Assembly (NCBI RefSeq): GCF_050876985.1
Contig: NZ_JBPAPP010000001.1
Strand: one strand, 5' to 3'
DNA from: Halopseudomonas sp002296055
GTDB lineage: Bacteria > Pseudomonadota > Gammaproteobacteria > Pseudomonadales > Pseudomonadaceae
Length of the DNA: 64,000 nt
In this document: positions 51,067-59,525 of the stretch, piece after piece
How the letters are laid out: every line of letters starts with the position of its first letter
How positions within the stretch are numbered: position 1 is the first letter of the stretch
Notes under the pieces: generated by a model
What the model saw: the letters and a program-made list of their open reading frames with translations, nothing else
Database searches by the model: none
Told to the model about the DNA's origin: nothing
Position numbers and translations under genes: made by a program

Positions 51067-51082
51067 GGTGACTCGCGGATCG

Positions 51083-51502
51083 TTACTCTTCCATGGCGCG
51101 CTCCATGGATTCCTTGGACTCAACGGCTGCGTCCTTAACCGCTTCGCCTTTCTCTTCGACGTACTCGACTGAGCTATCGTAAGCCTCGGTAGCGCCTTCC
51201 TTGGTGGCGTCGTAGGCTTCTTCGATATTTTCCGCAGTGGCGTCGTAGGCGTCTTGCACGCTGTCACCAGCGGCATCAACCTTCTCTTGCAGTACTTCGC
51301 CTGCGGTTTGCTCATTGCCTGTCACTTCACGGGCTTTTTGCTCGGTAGCGTCGGCAACGTCCTTGGCGGCGTCCTGCATGCTGTCCATGGCGTCAGACAT
51401 GGACTCGCGGGCGTCTTCCATCTTGTCTTCCGGGCTCTCCTGACAGCCAGCCAGCAGACCTACGCCAGCCATCAACACTACCGCTGCAGCTAGTTTTTTC
51501 AT
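51083..51502 (-). CDS. Acidic, helical repeat lipoprotein
   Basis: A 139-residue predicted lipoprotein with signal peptide and lipobox LLAGC (Cys20). The mature part is very acidic and alanine-rich, built from irregular 11-residue-like units (ESMSDAMDSMQDAAKD, VDAAGDSVQDAYDATAENIE, EGATEAYDSSVEYVEEK), reminiscent of LEA-type amphipathic helices. The first 25 mature residues closely match the neighbouring smaller lipoprotein encoded just upstream, so the two are paralogs. Function is unknown; a role in envelope stress is only a guess. GGAGAGC precedes the ATG. Confidence 0.82.
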   Translation of the reverse strand: MKKLAAAVVLMAGVGLLAGCQESPEDKMEDARESMSDAMDSMQDAAKDVADATEQKAREVTGNEQTAGEVLQEKVDAAGDSVQDAYDATAENIEEAYDATKEGATEAYDSSVEYVEEKGEAVKDAAVESKESMERAMEE

Positions 51503-51541
51503 GGTGCTCTCCTTGACGATCCTAGTCGGCGATCACTCGCC

Positions 51542-51736
51542 TTATTGTGCTTCTTCTGCTTTTTGCTCGATAGCTTCGCCGGTGCTTTCTACCGCATCGC
51601 CAACGTTGTCGACAGCATCAGACATCGACTCTTTGGCGCTTTCCATTTTGTCTTCCGGCTCCTGTTGGCAACCGGCAGCGGCCAGCAGGCCAGTGGACAG
51701 CAGCAGAGCGGCGGCGATAGTCAGTTTACGGTTCAT
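51542..51736 (-). CDS. Small acidic lipoprotein, paralog of its neighbour
   Basis: A 64-residue lipoprotein with lipobox AAAGC (about residue 23) followed by QQEPEDKMESAKESMSDAVD, nearly the same as QESPEDKMEDARESMSDAMD in the lipoprotein 40 bp downstream. The rest is a short acidic helix. The ATG at 51736 has AAGGAG upstream; an earlier in-frame start is not preceded by a ribosome site. Both genes point the same way and may be one transcript. No function is known. Confidence 0.78.
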   Translation of the reverse strand: MNRKLTIAAALLLSTGLLAAAGCQQEPEDKMESAKESMSDAVDNVGDAVESTGEAIEQKAEEAQ

Positions 51737-51884
51737 ATGCAATCTCCTTGCAAGCGGTTTATTCAGTGAGTTAGTGATGTAAGCCGCCGGCAAAGTTCCG
51801 TAAGGCGCTGACTTCTGGAGTCTAGTTCACGTTCTGGGTACTATGCTCAGCCTTATCGGTAACACCCCTGGAAACCCTCGACCC

Positions 51885-52352
51885 ATGACCGAAATTGAAC
51901 AGCGTGCACGTAACTTTCTGTCTGCGCTGCGGCATTGCCAGCATCTGCAGTTGAGCGTGGAGCAGGCTGACGAGCAGGGACTTGTCATCAAACTGCCGTA
52001 CAGCGATAAAATTGTCGGCAACCCGGTCACCGGTGTGATTCACGGTGGCGCCATTACCACGTTGATGGATACCTGCTGCGGTATATCTACCGTGTGTTAC
52101 CTGCCCGAATTCGAGATTTGCCCAACGCTGGATCTGCGCATCGATTACATGCATCCGGCTCAGCCCGGCAAGGCGATCTTCGGCTTTGCTGAATGCTACC
52201 GGGTCACGCCTACCGTCATTTTTACTCGCGGCATCGCCTACCAGGATGACCGTGATCAACCGATAGCCCACGTGGTTGGCACTTTTATGCGCATGGGCAA
52301 GGCGGTCGATCAGGCAGACCTGGGGCGCCAAATTGATCAGGGGGATGCATGA
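51885..52352 (+). CDS. PaaI-family hot-dog thioesterase (first of two)
   Basis: A 155-residue hot-dog protein. The core helix carries GNPVTGVIHGGAITTLMDTCC (residues about 40-60, at the usual site for catalysis), followed by DLRIDYMHPAQPGKAI. This is the PaaI/YbdB-like acyl-CoA thioesterase pattern. I use the ATG at 51885 (MTEIEQRARNFL); one 14 codons upstream (51843) is possible. It overlaps the next thioesterase gene by 4 bp, so the two may form a heteromer. The substrate is unknown. Confidence 0.85.
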   Translation: MTEIEQRARNFLSALRHCQHLQLSVEQADEQGLVIKLPYSDKIVGNPVTGVIHGGAITTLMDTCCGISTVCYLPEFEICPTLDLRIDYMHPAQPGKAIFGFAECYRVTPTVIFTRGIAYQDDRDQPIAHVVGTFMRMGKAVDQADLGRQIDQGDA

Positions 52353-52795
52353 GTCTGACCGAGCAGCAGGTGCAGGCGATTATCAGCCGCTCCCACGAAA
52401 CCGGCGACTACAGCAGTCTGGTTGCGGCCATTCCCTACGCCAACATGATAGGTATGCAGGTGACCCGTCTTGGCAGCGAGGCGTTTTTCAGTCTGCCAAG
52501 TGCCCAGGACAACATCGGCAACCCGGTACTTCCGGCTCTGCATGGCGGTGTTATCGCAGGGTTTATGGAGCAGTCGGCAATGCTGCATCTGATGATGTTT
52601 ATGAACAGTGAAGTATTCCCGAAAATCATCGATTTCTCTGTGGATTACCTGCGCGCCGGACTGTACCGTGATACCTATGCCAGTTGTCAGGTTTGGCGGC
52701 AAGGGCGACGTGTTGGCAACGTGGCCATCACCGCCTGGCAAACCCGTTCCAGCGAGCCTATTGCCACCGCACGGGCCCATTTCAAGCTGGACTGA
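52349..52795 (+). CDS. PaaI-family hot-dog thioesterase (second of two)
   Basis: A 148-residue hot-dog protein starting in the ATGA overlap with the previous gene. Its core reads GNPVLPALHGGVIAGFMEQS (residues about 54-73), parallel to that of the first protein but with Glu in place of the catalytic-position Asp (EQS versus DTC). The two are distant paralogs. Tight coupling suggests a joint function in acyl-CoA turnover, which I infer only from gene order. Confidence 0.85.
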   Translation: MSLTEQQVQAIISRSHETGDYSSLVAAIPYANMIGMQVTRLGSEAFFSLPSAQDNIGNPVLPALHGGVIAGFMEQSAMLHLMMFMNSEVFPKIIDFSVDYLRAGLYRDTYASCQVWRQGRRVGNVAITAWQTRSSEPIATARAHFKLD

Positions 52796-52824
52796 ACGCA
52801 CGTGTGACAGGAGTGTAGTCGGCG

Positions 52825-53796
52825 ATGGAAGCCTTGTTTATTGTCGCTGGTCTGGTCGGATTTCTGGTCGCCTGGCTTTGGCTGGTTGCAAGTAGTTTGC
52901 GCATGGGAAGCAGGGCGGTTCTGCTGGCCGTTCTGCTGCCGCTGGTCACACCGTTTTTGCGTGAAACCGACTTCCCGCGACTGCCACGCTTACTGATTTT
53001 GCTCTCGTTACTCTGTCTGGGCGGCGGCCTGTTTCTACTGCAGCAACAACAGCCCGAGCGTTTTCAGCGTTTGCTTAGTGGCCAGTGGCAGGACGCTGCG
53101 CCGCAGGGTGAACTGCAGGGCACGCTGATGGGCCAGCCCTTTGCGCCCGATCGGGTTTACTGGCGCGGTGACCAGCTGGTGTTTGCCGAGACCGTGGGCG
53201 AGCGCACGCGTCGATCGTTGGTGGTCCGTTTTGATCGCGCTCAGACGCTACTGCAGGGTACTGCAATCGATTTGATTCCAGGTGATGACGGCCCCTGGCC
53301 GGAAATGGTCATCCAATGGTACACCGGTGCCTTGTCAGCGCCGGGGCTGCGCCGCATCGCCGCCGGCTATAGCCTTAGCCTGTCTCTTAGCCCTCAGGGT
53401 AATGGCAGCGCGGATATGGTGGTGCATCTGCATTTGCCTGCCGAGCATCGCACCTGGCTGGGTGGCCGTGTCCGCCTGAACGAGCGCCCAGCCTGGCTGG
53501 GCCGCACACGGCAGAGCAACCAGATCCCGCCACCTGCGCCGGAGCCACTCCCAGTACCCGTCACGCCGCAGGGTTGGCAGGAGGTGAGCCTGCTTGCCGT
53601 GCTGGATGAGCCGGAGCACTTCGTTGGCCAACGCCTGCGCCTGGTTACCATCGCTGGGCGCGAGTATGAAGGTGTGCTCAAGGCAGTAACCACTGAACGA
53701 CGTTTGGTGCTGAGCCTGCCGCAAGGCGCTAACCAGGTCGACTTTCAGTTTCAGCCTCTGGACATTGCGCTGATCGAAACCCAGCCCCGGCGTTAA
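52825..53796 (+). CDS. Uncharacterised membrane-anchored protein upstream of htpG
   Basis: A 323-residue protein. Residues 1-76 hold three hydrophobic segments (about 3-23, 30-45, 56-73), followed by a polyglutamine bend (LQQQQPERF) and a 240-residue hydrophilic region. That region ends in a small beta-rich domain (residues about 255-320, EHFVGQRLRLVTIAGREYEG) that reads somewhat like an SH3-type or Sm-like fold. I do not recognise the family. A gene in this place occurs beside htpG in P. aeruginosa, from memory. Function is open. Confidence 0.72.
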   Translation: MEALFIVAGLVGFLVAWLWLVASSLRMGSRAVLLAVLLPLVTPFLRETDFPRLPRLLILLSLLCLGGGLFLLQQQQPERFQRLLSGQWQDAAPQGELQGTLMGQPFAPDRVYWRGDQLVFAETVGERTRRSLVVRFDRAQTLLQGTAIDLIPGDDGPWPEMVIQWYTGALSAPGLRRIAAGYSLSLSLSPQGNGSADMVVHLHLPAEHRTWLGGRVRLNERPAWLGRTRQSNQIPPPAPEPLPVPVTPQGWQEVSLLAVLDEPEHFVGQRLRLVTIAGREYEGVLKAVTTERRLVLSLPQGANQVDFQFQPLDIALIETQPRR

Positions 53797-53835
53797 GGTC
53801 CTTGGCGATATTGCGCAGTCAATTCTGTGCAGGGC

Positions 53836-53863
53836 CTTGAAAACACGTCGATTGTCCCCATTT
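53836..53863 (+). promoter_or_regulatory. Sigma-32 heat-shock promoter of htpG
   Basis: CTTGAAA (53836-53842), a 13-base spacer and CCCCATTT (53856-53863) match the RpoH consensus CTTGAAA-N11-15-CCCCATNT at every base. It lies 62 bases ahead of the htpG ATG. Confidence 0.92.
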
Positions 53864-53924
53864 CTGCTGCATTGCCAGCTTCTGCTGGTGTGTCCTGAAC
53901 AGCATCAAATGGAGACGCTTCGTT

Positions 53925-55829
53925 ATGACCGTGGACGCTCATAAGGAAACCCTGGGATTCCAGACCGAGGTAAAGCAGCTGCTGCACCTCATGATTCACT
54001 CGATGTACTCGAACAAGGAAATCTTCCTCCGAGAGCTTATTTCCAACGCCTCGGATGCTTCCGACAAGTTGCGCTTTGAAGCCATCGCCCAGCCGCAGCT
54101 GCTGGAAGACCAGCCCGAGCTGCGTATCCGCGTCAGCGCCGACAGCAAGGCCAACACCCTGACCATCGAGGACAACGGTATTGGCATGTCCCGCCAAGAG
54201 GTCATCGACCATCTGGGCACCATTGCCAAATCCGGCACCGCCGCCTTCATGCAGCAACTGACCGGGGATCAGAAAAAGGACTCCCAACTGATTGGACAGT
54301 TTGGCGTTGGCTTCTACAGCGCCTTTATCGTCGCTGACCGCGTTGAGGTGTTCACCCGTCGCGCGGGCCTTGCTGCCGCCGAGGGTGTGCACTGGGAGTC
54401 GGCCGGTGAGGGTGACTTCACTATCGCCACCGTCGACAAGCCTGAGCGTGGCACTCGCATCGTGCTGCACCTCAAGTCCGCCGAGAGCGAGTTTGCCGAT
54501 ACCTTCCGTCTGCGCAATGTCATTACCAAGTACTCCGATCACATTTCCCTGCCCATCGAGCTGCCCAAGCAGGCGTCGGGTGAGGAGCAGGAGGCCGCTG
54601 CCGAGACCGAGTGGGAAAGCGTCAACCGGGCCAGCGCGCTCTGGACCCGCCCGCGTACCGAGGTCAAGGACGAGGAATACAAGGAGTTCTACAAGCACGT
54701 TGCCCACGACTTTGAAGACCCGCTGAGCTGGAGCCACAACAAGGTCGAAGGCAAGCTGGAGTACACCAGCCTGCTATATGTGCCGGGTCGCGCTCCGTTT
54801 GACCTGTACCAGCGCGAAGCGCCGCGTGGGCTCAAGCTGTATGTGCAACGCGTGTTCATCATGGACGACGCGGAGCAGTTCCTGCCGCTGTATCTGCGCT
54901 TTATCAAGGGCGTGGTGGACTCCAACGATCTGTCGTTGAACGTCTCGCGTGAAATCCTGCAGAAGGACCCGGCGATCGACAGCATGAAGTCCGCGTTGAC
55001 CAAACGCGTGCTGGACATGCTGGAGAAAATGGCGAAGAAAGAGCCCGAGCAGTACGCGACCTTCTGGAAGGCCTTTGGCAGCGTCATGAAGGAAGGCCCA
55101 GCCGAGGATTACTCAAACCGCGAGAAGATTGCCGGCCTGTTGCGTTTTGCTTCCACCGCGCAGAGCGATGACAGCGAAGTGGTCAGCCTGGACGCCTATC
55201 TGGAACGCATGGTCGAAGGTCAGGACAAGATCTACTACCTAACCGGCGAGCGTTATGCGCAGGTCAAGAACAGCCCGCACCTGGAAATCTTCCGCAAGAA
55301 GGGTATCGAAGTGCTGCTGCTGACCGACCGTATCGACGAATGGCTGATGAGCCACCTGACCGAGTATCAGGGCAAGCAGTTTATCGATATCGCTCGTGGC
55401 GATCTGGATCTGGGCAAGCTCGAAGGCGACGAGGACAAGCAGGAGCAGGAAAAGGCCGCTGAAGCCAAGGCCGACCTGGTCAAGCGCATCCAGGAAGCAC
55501 TCAAGGAGCAACTGCAGGAAGTGCGCGTGTCGCACCGTCTGACTGACTCCCCGGCGGTACTGGTGATCAACGAGGACGACATGGGCCTGCAGATGCGCCG
55601 TATCCTCGAGGCCAGCGGCCAGAAGGCACCGGAAAGCAAGCCGATCCTGGAGATCAACCCGGCCCACCCGCTGCTGGACAAGCTCGACAGTGAGCAGGAT
55701 GAAGATCGCTTTGCCGACCTGAGTCACATCCTGTTTGACCAGGCTGCCCTTGCTGCCGGTGAGGCGCTGCAGGATCCCGGTGCCTACGTGCGCCGCCTTA
55801 ATGCGCTGCTGGTCGAACTGAGCCGCTAA
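53925..55829 (+). CDS. htpG: Molecular chaperone HtpG (Hsp90)
   Basis: A 634-residue bacterial Hsp90 of normal length. The GHKL ATPase motifs are ELISNASDASDKLRFEA (residues about 38-54), DNGIGMSRQE (about 84-93) and GQFGVGFYSAF (about 124-134). The middle domain contains RVFIMDDAEQFLPLYLRF with the nearby catalytic arginine, and a C-terminal dimerisation domain follows. A perfect sigma-32 promoter upstream indicates heat-shock control. A ribosome site GGAG lies about 12 bases before the ATG. Confidence 0.98.
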   Translation: MTVDAHKETLGFQTEVKQLLHLMIHSMYSNKEIFLRELISNASDASDKLRFEAIAQPQLLEDQPELRIRVSADSKANTLTIEDNGIGMSRQEVIDHLGTIAKSGTAAFMQQLTGDQKKDSQLIGQFGVGFYSAFIVADRVEVFTRRAGLAAAEGVHWESAGEGDFTIATVDKPERGTRIVLHLKSAESEFADTFRLRNVITKYSDHISLPIELPKQASGEEQEAAAETEWESVNRASALWTRPRTEVKDEEYKEFYKHVAHDFEDPLSWSHNKVEGKLEYTSLLYVPGRAPFDLYQREAPRGLKLYVQRVFIMDDAEQFLPLYLRFIKGVVDSNDLSLNVSREILQKDPAIDSMKSALTKRVLDMLEKMAKKEPEQYATFWKAFGSVMKEGPAEDYSNREKIAGLLRFASTAQSDDSEVVSLDAYLERMVEGQDKIYYLTGERYAQVKNSPHLEIFRKKGIEVLLLTDRIDEWLMSHLTEYQGKQFIDIARGDLDLGKLEGDEDKQEQEKAAEAKADLVKRIQEALKEQLQEVRVSHRLTDSPAVLVINEDDMGLQMRRILEASGQKAPESKPILEINPAHPLLDKLDSEQDEDRFADLSHILFDQAALAAGEALQDPGAYVRRLNALLVELSR

Positions 55830-55856
55830 GCTGCCAGTCTGCTTTGAAGCGTGAGC

Positions 55857-55888
55857 AAAAATGCCTGCCTTGTGCAGGCATTTTTGTT
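55857..55888 (+). terminator. Intrinsic terminator of htpG
   Basis: AAAAATGCCTGC (55857-55868), loop CTTGT, GCAGGCATTTTT (55874-55885): a perfect 12-bp stem including the A and T tracts. Confidence 0.93.
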
Positions 55889-55930
55889 TCTGCCGCTATG
55901 CTGGAGAGACATTTTATGGAGGAAGCAACG

Positions 55931-56716
55931 ATGAAGCGCATATTGGGGGGAGTGTTGATGAGCACGCTGGCGGGCTTGGCACAGGCTGATATTAAGGTAG
56001 AGCAGGTCGACTACGAGATTGATGGCAAACCCTTTGAGGGGCGTCTGGTGTACGACGCCAGCGTGCAAGCGCCGCGGCCCGGTGTGCTGATGGTGCCGAA
56101 CTGGATGGGCGTAACGGACGCTGCAGTGGAAAAGGCCAGCGAGGTGGCGGGCACCGATTATGTGGTGTTTGTGGCCGACATGTACGGCCGTGACATTCGC
56201 CCGGTCAACGCGGAGGAGGCCGGTGCCGCTGCCAGCACGGTGCGCGATGATCGGGCGCTGATGCGCACGCGGGTGAATGCCGGGCTGGAGCTGCTGGCCA
56301 GCCAGACCCAGGCGCCGGTTGCCAGCGACCAGTTGGTTGCCATCGGTTTCTGTTTTGGCGGCGGCTCGGTGCTGGAGCTGGCGCGCTCGGGTACCGAGCT
56401 CAAGGGTGTGGTGTCTTTCCACGGTAATCTGGACACCCCCAACCCTGCCGATGCTGCCAATATCAAGGCGCCGATCCTGGTGCTGCACGGAGCAGACGAC
56501 CCCTTTGTGCCAGACCAACAGGTTGCTGACTTTCAGGCCGAGATGCGCGACGCAGGCGTGGACTGGCAACTGATCAGCTACGGTGGAGCGGTGCATTCCT
56601 TCTCTGATCCCTACGCCAACATGGCTGGCAAAGCCGAATATCACCCGGTCGTGGCCAAGCGCAGCTTTGCCGCCATGCATCAGTTCTTTGGCGAGGTGCT
56701 CGGCAAGGCAGAATAA
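55931..56716 (+). CDS. Dienelactone hydrolase family protein, exported
   Basis: A 261-residue alpha/beta hydrolase with an N-terminal signal peptide (MKRILGGVLMSTLAGLAQA, 19 residues). The nucleophile elbow is GFCFGGG (Cys at the serine position, as in dienelactone hydrolase), the acid is in HGADDPFVP and the histidine in GGAVHSFSDP. The family opens lactones or esters; the substrate here is unknown. I chose the ATG at 55931 because GGAGGAAG precedes it; further upstream the frame is open only through the htpG terminator. The same gene follows htpG in P. aeruginosa, from memory. Confidence 0.88.
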   Translation: MKRILGGVLMSTLAGLAQADIKVEQVDYEIDGKPFEGRLVYDASVQAPRPGVLMVPNWMGVTDAAVEKASEVAGTDYVVFVADMYGRDIRPVNAEEAGAAASTVRDDRALMRTRVNAGLELLASQTQAPVASDQLVAIGFCFGGGSVLELARSGTELKGVVSFHGNLDTPNPADAANIKAPILVLHGADDPFVPDQQVADFQAEMRDAGVDWQLISYGGAVHSFSDPYANMAGKAEYHPVVAKRSFAAMHQFFGEVLGKAE

Positions 56717-56723
56717 CAGCAGG

Positions 56724-56765
56724 CTCTAGCGCGTCATCGACAACGCTGATGTTGGCGCGCTAGAG
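56724..56765. repeat. Inverted repeat after the dienelactone hydrolase gene
   Basis: CTCTAGCGCG (56724-56733) and CGCGCTAGAG (56756-56765) are exact 10-bp arms, with CATC and GATG pairing inside. No U-run follows. It may be a factor-dependent terminator or an operator for the permease gene downstream. Confidence 0.45.
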
Positions 56766-56838
56766 AGGCCGGCTGGGCATAATGCGGTGAAACTCTCCGC
56801 GCGAGAGAACATAACAACAAAACAAGATGGAGACGGGT

Positions 56839-58188
56839 ATGTCGCAACCTGAACAACCGGGCTGGCGTTGGGGGCCCTTTACCTTTCGTTTGCCGTTCTA
56901 CCATTCAAAACTCTGCTGGCCCGAGCTGGTTCAGGGGCTGCTGATCGCCGCCGCCACCGGCCTGTCGCTGGTGCCGCTGATGACCAGCTTCTTTGGCCTG
57001 AGTTTTGAAGAGGCGGTAGCCGTCTCCATGATCCATTCGGCGCTGATTGCCTCGGCCATCATTGTGTTCGGCGAACCCTACGCCCCCGGCTGGATTACCC
57101 CCGCGTTGCCATTGGTACTCGCCTTTGTGCTGGGCGGGTATGAGACACCCGATGAGCGCTTTCAGGCAATGGCGGCGATTTCGCTGGACTTTGCCTTGTT
57201 ACTGTTTTTGCTAGGCATCACCGGCTTGGGCAAGCGCTTTATCCTCTGGTTACCTGACACGCTAAAGGCGGGCATCATTCTTGGCGCGGCGATTGCGGCG
57301 CTAAAACGTGTATTTGTTGACGATGCTGAGCGCTTTTTGCTGCAGCAGCCGATCAGCACCACCATCGCCTGCGCCGTATGCCTGATCTTTGCCTTCAGCA
57401 TTCCCATGGCCAAGCTGAAGGAAAAATACCGCTTCTTCGCCTTGCTCGGCGCCTTGGGCCTGCTGCCCGGTTTTGTGCTGGCCGGCATTATCGGCCCGAT
57501 GGTTGGTGAGGTGAGCTACGACATTCAGTGGGGCATTCTGATCCCGCCGTTGGATGATGCCTGGGCCAAGGTCTCACCCTTTGCCATTGGCTGGCCAAGC
57601 ATGGAAATGTTTATCCAGGGCATGCCATTGGCGCTGATTACCTACGTGATTCTGTTTGGCGATCTGGTCACTGGTAACGAGGTTATCCGCGAAGGACTGG
57701 AGACTCGCCAGGACGAACACATCGACATTAATCCGACCCGCTCGCACATCTCTCTGGCCATCCGTAATGCGTTGATGGGCATCAGTGCGCCGTTCTTCCC
57801 GACGCAGGGCGCGCTCTGGACTGGGGTGCACGTGATCATCCTGCAGCGCTGGAAGCAGGGCAAACAGGCGATGGATAGCATTCATAGCGGCCTGGCGTCC
57901 TATTACCTGATGGGGCTGCCGATTCTGTTCTTCCTGTTGCCGCTGCTGACCGGCCTCAAGCCGCTGCTGGGTATTGCCCTGTCGCTGACTCTGGTGCTCA
58001 CCGGGTTTGCCTGTGCCTATATCGCCATGGCCATCCCGAAAAACAACACCTCCCGCGGCGCAGTGGTACTCATTGGCGCCTCGCTGGCGTTTTTCGAGCC
58101 TTGGGTTGGCCTGTTGATTGGTATTTTGGCGACCGTTGTACTGGTGGGCTGGGACCGCAACGTCGACCCGATTCCGCACGAAGACTGA
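56839..58188 (+). CDS. NCS2 / SLC23-type permease
   Basis: A 449-residue membrane protein with about 12-14 helices. The signature WITPALPLVLAFVLGGY (residues about 87-103) and the half-helix region ISAPFFPTQGALWTGVHV (about 314-331) resemble the xanthine/uracil (NCS2) and related solute carriers. I place the start at the ATG at 56839, preceded by GGAG; an ATG four codons earlier overlaps that ribosome site. Purine, pyrimidine or another anion could be the substrate, since no metabolic gene is adjacent. Confidence 0.65.
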   Translation: MSQPEQPGWRWGPFTFRLPFYHSKLCWPELVQGLLIAAATGLSLVPLMTSFFGLSFEEAVAVSMIHSALIASAIIVFGEPYAPGWITPALPLVLAFVLGGYETPDERFQAMAAISLDFALLLFLLGITGLGKRFILWLPDTLKAGIILGAAIAALKRVFVDDAERFLLQQPISTTIACAVCLIFAFSIPMAKLKEKYRFFALLGALGLLPGFVLAGIIGPMVGEVSYDIQWGILIPPLDDAWAKVSPFAIGWPSMEMFIQGMPLALITYVILFGDLVTGNEVIREGLETRQDEHIDINPTRSHISLAIRNALMGISAPFFPTQGALWTGVHVIILQRWKQGKQAMDSIHSGLASYYLMGLPILFFLLPLLTGLKPLLGIALSLTLVLTGFACAYIAMAIPKNNTSRGAVVLIGASLAFFEPWVGLLIGILATVVLVGWDRNVDPIPHED

Positions 58189-58194
58189 GCAGAT

Positions 58195-58222
58195 AGGAAG
58201 CCGGCCACACAGCCGGCTTCCT
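58195..58222. terminator. Hairpin after the permease gene
   Basis: AGGAAGCCGGC (58195-58205), loop CACACA, GCCGGCTTCCT (58212-58222): a perfect 11-bp stem. Only a short T-rich tail follows, so it is a moderate terminator. Confidence 0.65.
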
Positions 58223-58320
58223 GCTTGTTTGGCCGCGATTCAGCTGCTGAATCTCCCTTGCCGCCGTTCTTCAAGGCGGCGAACAATGGCAGCCCATGCG
58301 AACAATGATAAGGAACAGCA

Positions 58321-58722
58321 ATGAGCAGTGTAATGGAGCGGTGGCACAAGGTTGTTGAGGCGCAAGACCCAAGTGGTCTGGCGGACTTGCTGGCGGACGA
58401 GGTGGTGTTTCACTCGCCGGTGGTGCACACCCCGCAGGTGGGCAAGGCGATTACCACCTTGTATCTGTCGGCCGCATTCAAGACGCTGAATGCACCGGGG
58501 CACTTCAAGTACCTGCGAGAGATAGTCGATGGCAACAACGCGGTACTGGAATTTCAAACCGAGATTGACGGCATCACCATCAACGGCATCGACATGATTC
58601 AGTGGAATGACGACGGCAAGATCGTCGATTTCAAGGTCATGGTACGCCCGCTGAAAGCAGTCAACGCCATTCACGCGGCCATGGGCCGCATGCTGGACGC
58701 GCTCAAGCCTGCCAAGGCCTGA
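58321..58722 (+). CDS. NTF2-like / SnoaL-fold protein
   Basis: A 133-residue protein of the nuclear transport factor 2 superfamily: helix-rich start (VMERWHKVVEAQDPSGLADL), DEVVFHSPVVHTPQVG (residues about 25-40), then curved beta-strands ending in IDMIQWNDDGKIVDFKVMVR (about 94-113). Such proteins can be enzymes or ligand binders. AAGGA sits 8 bases before the ATG. There is no informative neighbour; it is convergent with cobA. Confidence 0.82.
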   Translation: MSSVMERWHKVVEAQDPSGLADLLADEVVFHSPVVHTPQVGKAITTLYLSAAFKTLNAPGHFKYLREIVDGNNAVLEFQTEIDGITINGIDMIQWNDDGKIVDFKVMVRPLKAVNAIHAAMGRMLDALKPAKA

Positions 58723-58755
58723 ACTGCCCGCCAATCGCGCGCCGTCCGGCGCGCC

Positions 58756-59511
58756 TTATCCTGCCAACTGTGAGGTTTCGCTGTGTGACAGAGCCAGCGC
58801 CGCATTCACCACCTCACCAATTACCAGTACCGCCGGGCTTTTTAGTTTGAAGGCAGCGGCGGCCGTGCAGAGTTGAGATAGCTGGCAGGCGTGTTGGCGT
58901 TGGGTTGGTGAGCTGGCGTTCTCAATCATGGCGACCGGCATGTCGGCGGGCATGCCGCCGGCCAGCAGGCCCTGCTGAATCTGCTGCAAGCGGGCGACGC
59001 CCATGTAGACCACCAGTGTGGTGCCGCCGGCGGCGAGGCCAGCCCAGTTGAGTTCGCTGTCGTCTTGGGTGTGGGCGGTGACCAAGGTCACGCCGCGGCT
59101 GACGCCGCGCAGCGTGAGCGGGATATCACACTGGGTAGCACCGGCCAGCCCGGCGGTAATGCCGTTGACGATCCCAGCTTCAACACCACGCTCACGCAAC
59201 CATTGCACCTCTTCACCGGCGCGACCAAAGATGCAGGGGTCGCCGCCTTTCAGGCGCACCAGGCGTTTGCCCTGGCGGCCGTAGCGCAGCATCAGTCGGT
59301 TGATAAAGGCTTGTGGAGTGGAGCGACAGCCGCCACGTTTGCCTACGCGAATCAGCCGTGCTTGCGGGCAGTGTTGCAGGGTCTCGGGATTGACCAGGTC
59401 GTCCACCATGACGATCTCGGCTTCCGCCAATAGGCGCGCGGCCTTCAGGGTGAGGAGTTCCGGGTCGCCGGGGCCGGCGCCAATCAGCCATACGTTTGGT
59501 GTGCTGTTCAT
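58756..59511 (-). CDS. cobA: Uroporphyrinogen-III C-methyltransferase
   Basis: A 251-residue SAM-dependent methyltransferase. The motifs VWLIGAGPGDPELLTLKA (residues about 7-24), VRLKGGDPCIFGRAGEE (about 84-100) and PVAMIENAS are diagnostic of SUMT. It makes precorrin-2 for sirohaem, the cofactor of sirohaem nitrite and sulfite reductases. I use the ATG at 59511 (AGGAGA upstream); an open extension upstream overlaps the nitrate reductase end. It is the third gene of the nitrate-assimilation operon, which supports a sirohaem role rather than cobalamin. Confidence 0.95.
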   Translation of the reverse strand: MNSTPNVWLIGAGPGDPELLTLKAARLLAEAEIVMVDDLVNPETLQHCPQARLIRVGKRGGCRSTPQAFINRLMLRYGRQGKRLVRLKGGDPCIFGRAGEEVQWLRERGVEAGIVNGITAGLAGATQCDIPLTLRGVSRGVTLVTAHTQDDSELNWAGLAAGGTTLVVYMGVARLQQIQQGLLAGGMPADMPVAMIENASSPTQRQHACQLSQLCTAAAAFKLKSPAVLVIGEVVNAALALSHSETSQLAG

Positions 59512-59525
59512 CTGTTTCTCCTGCA

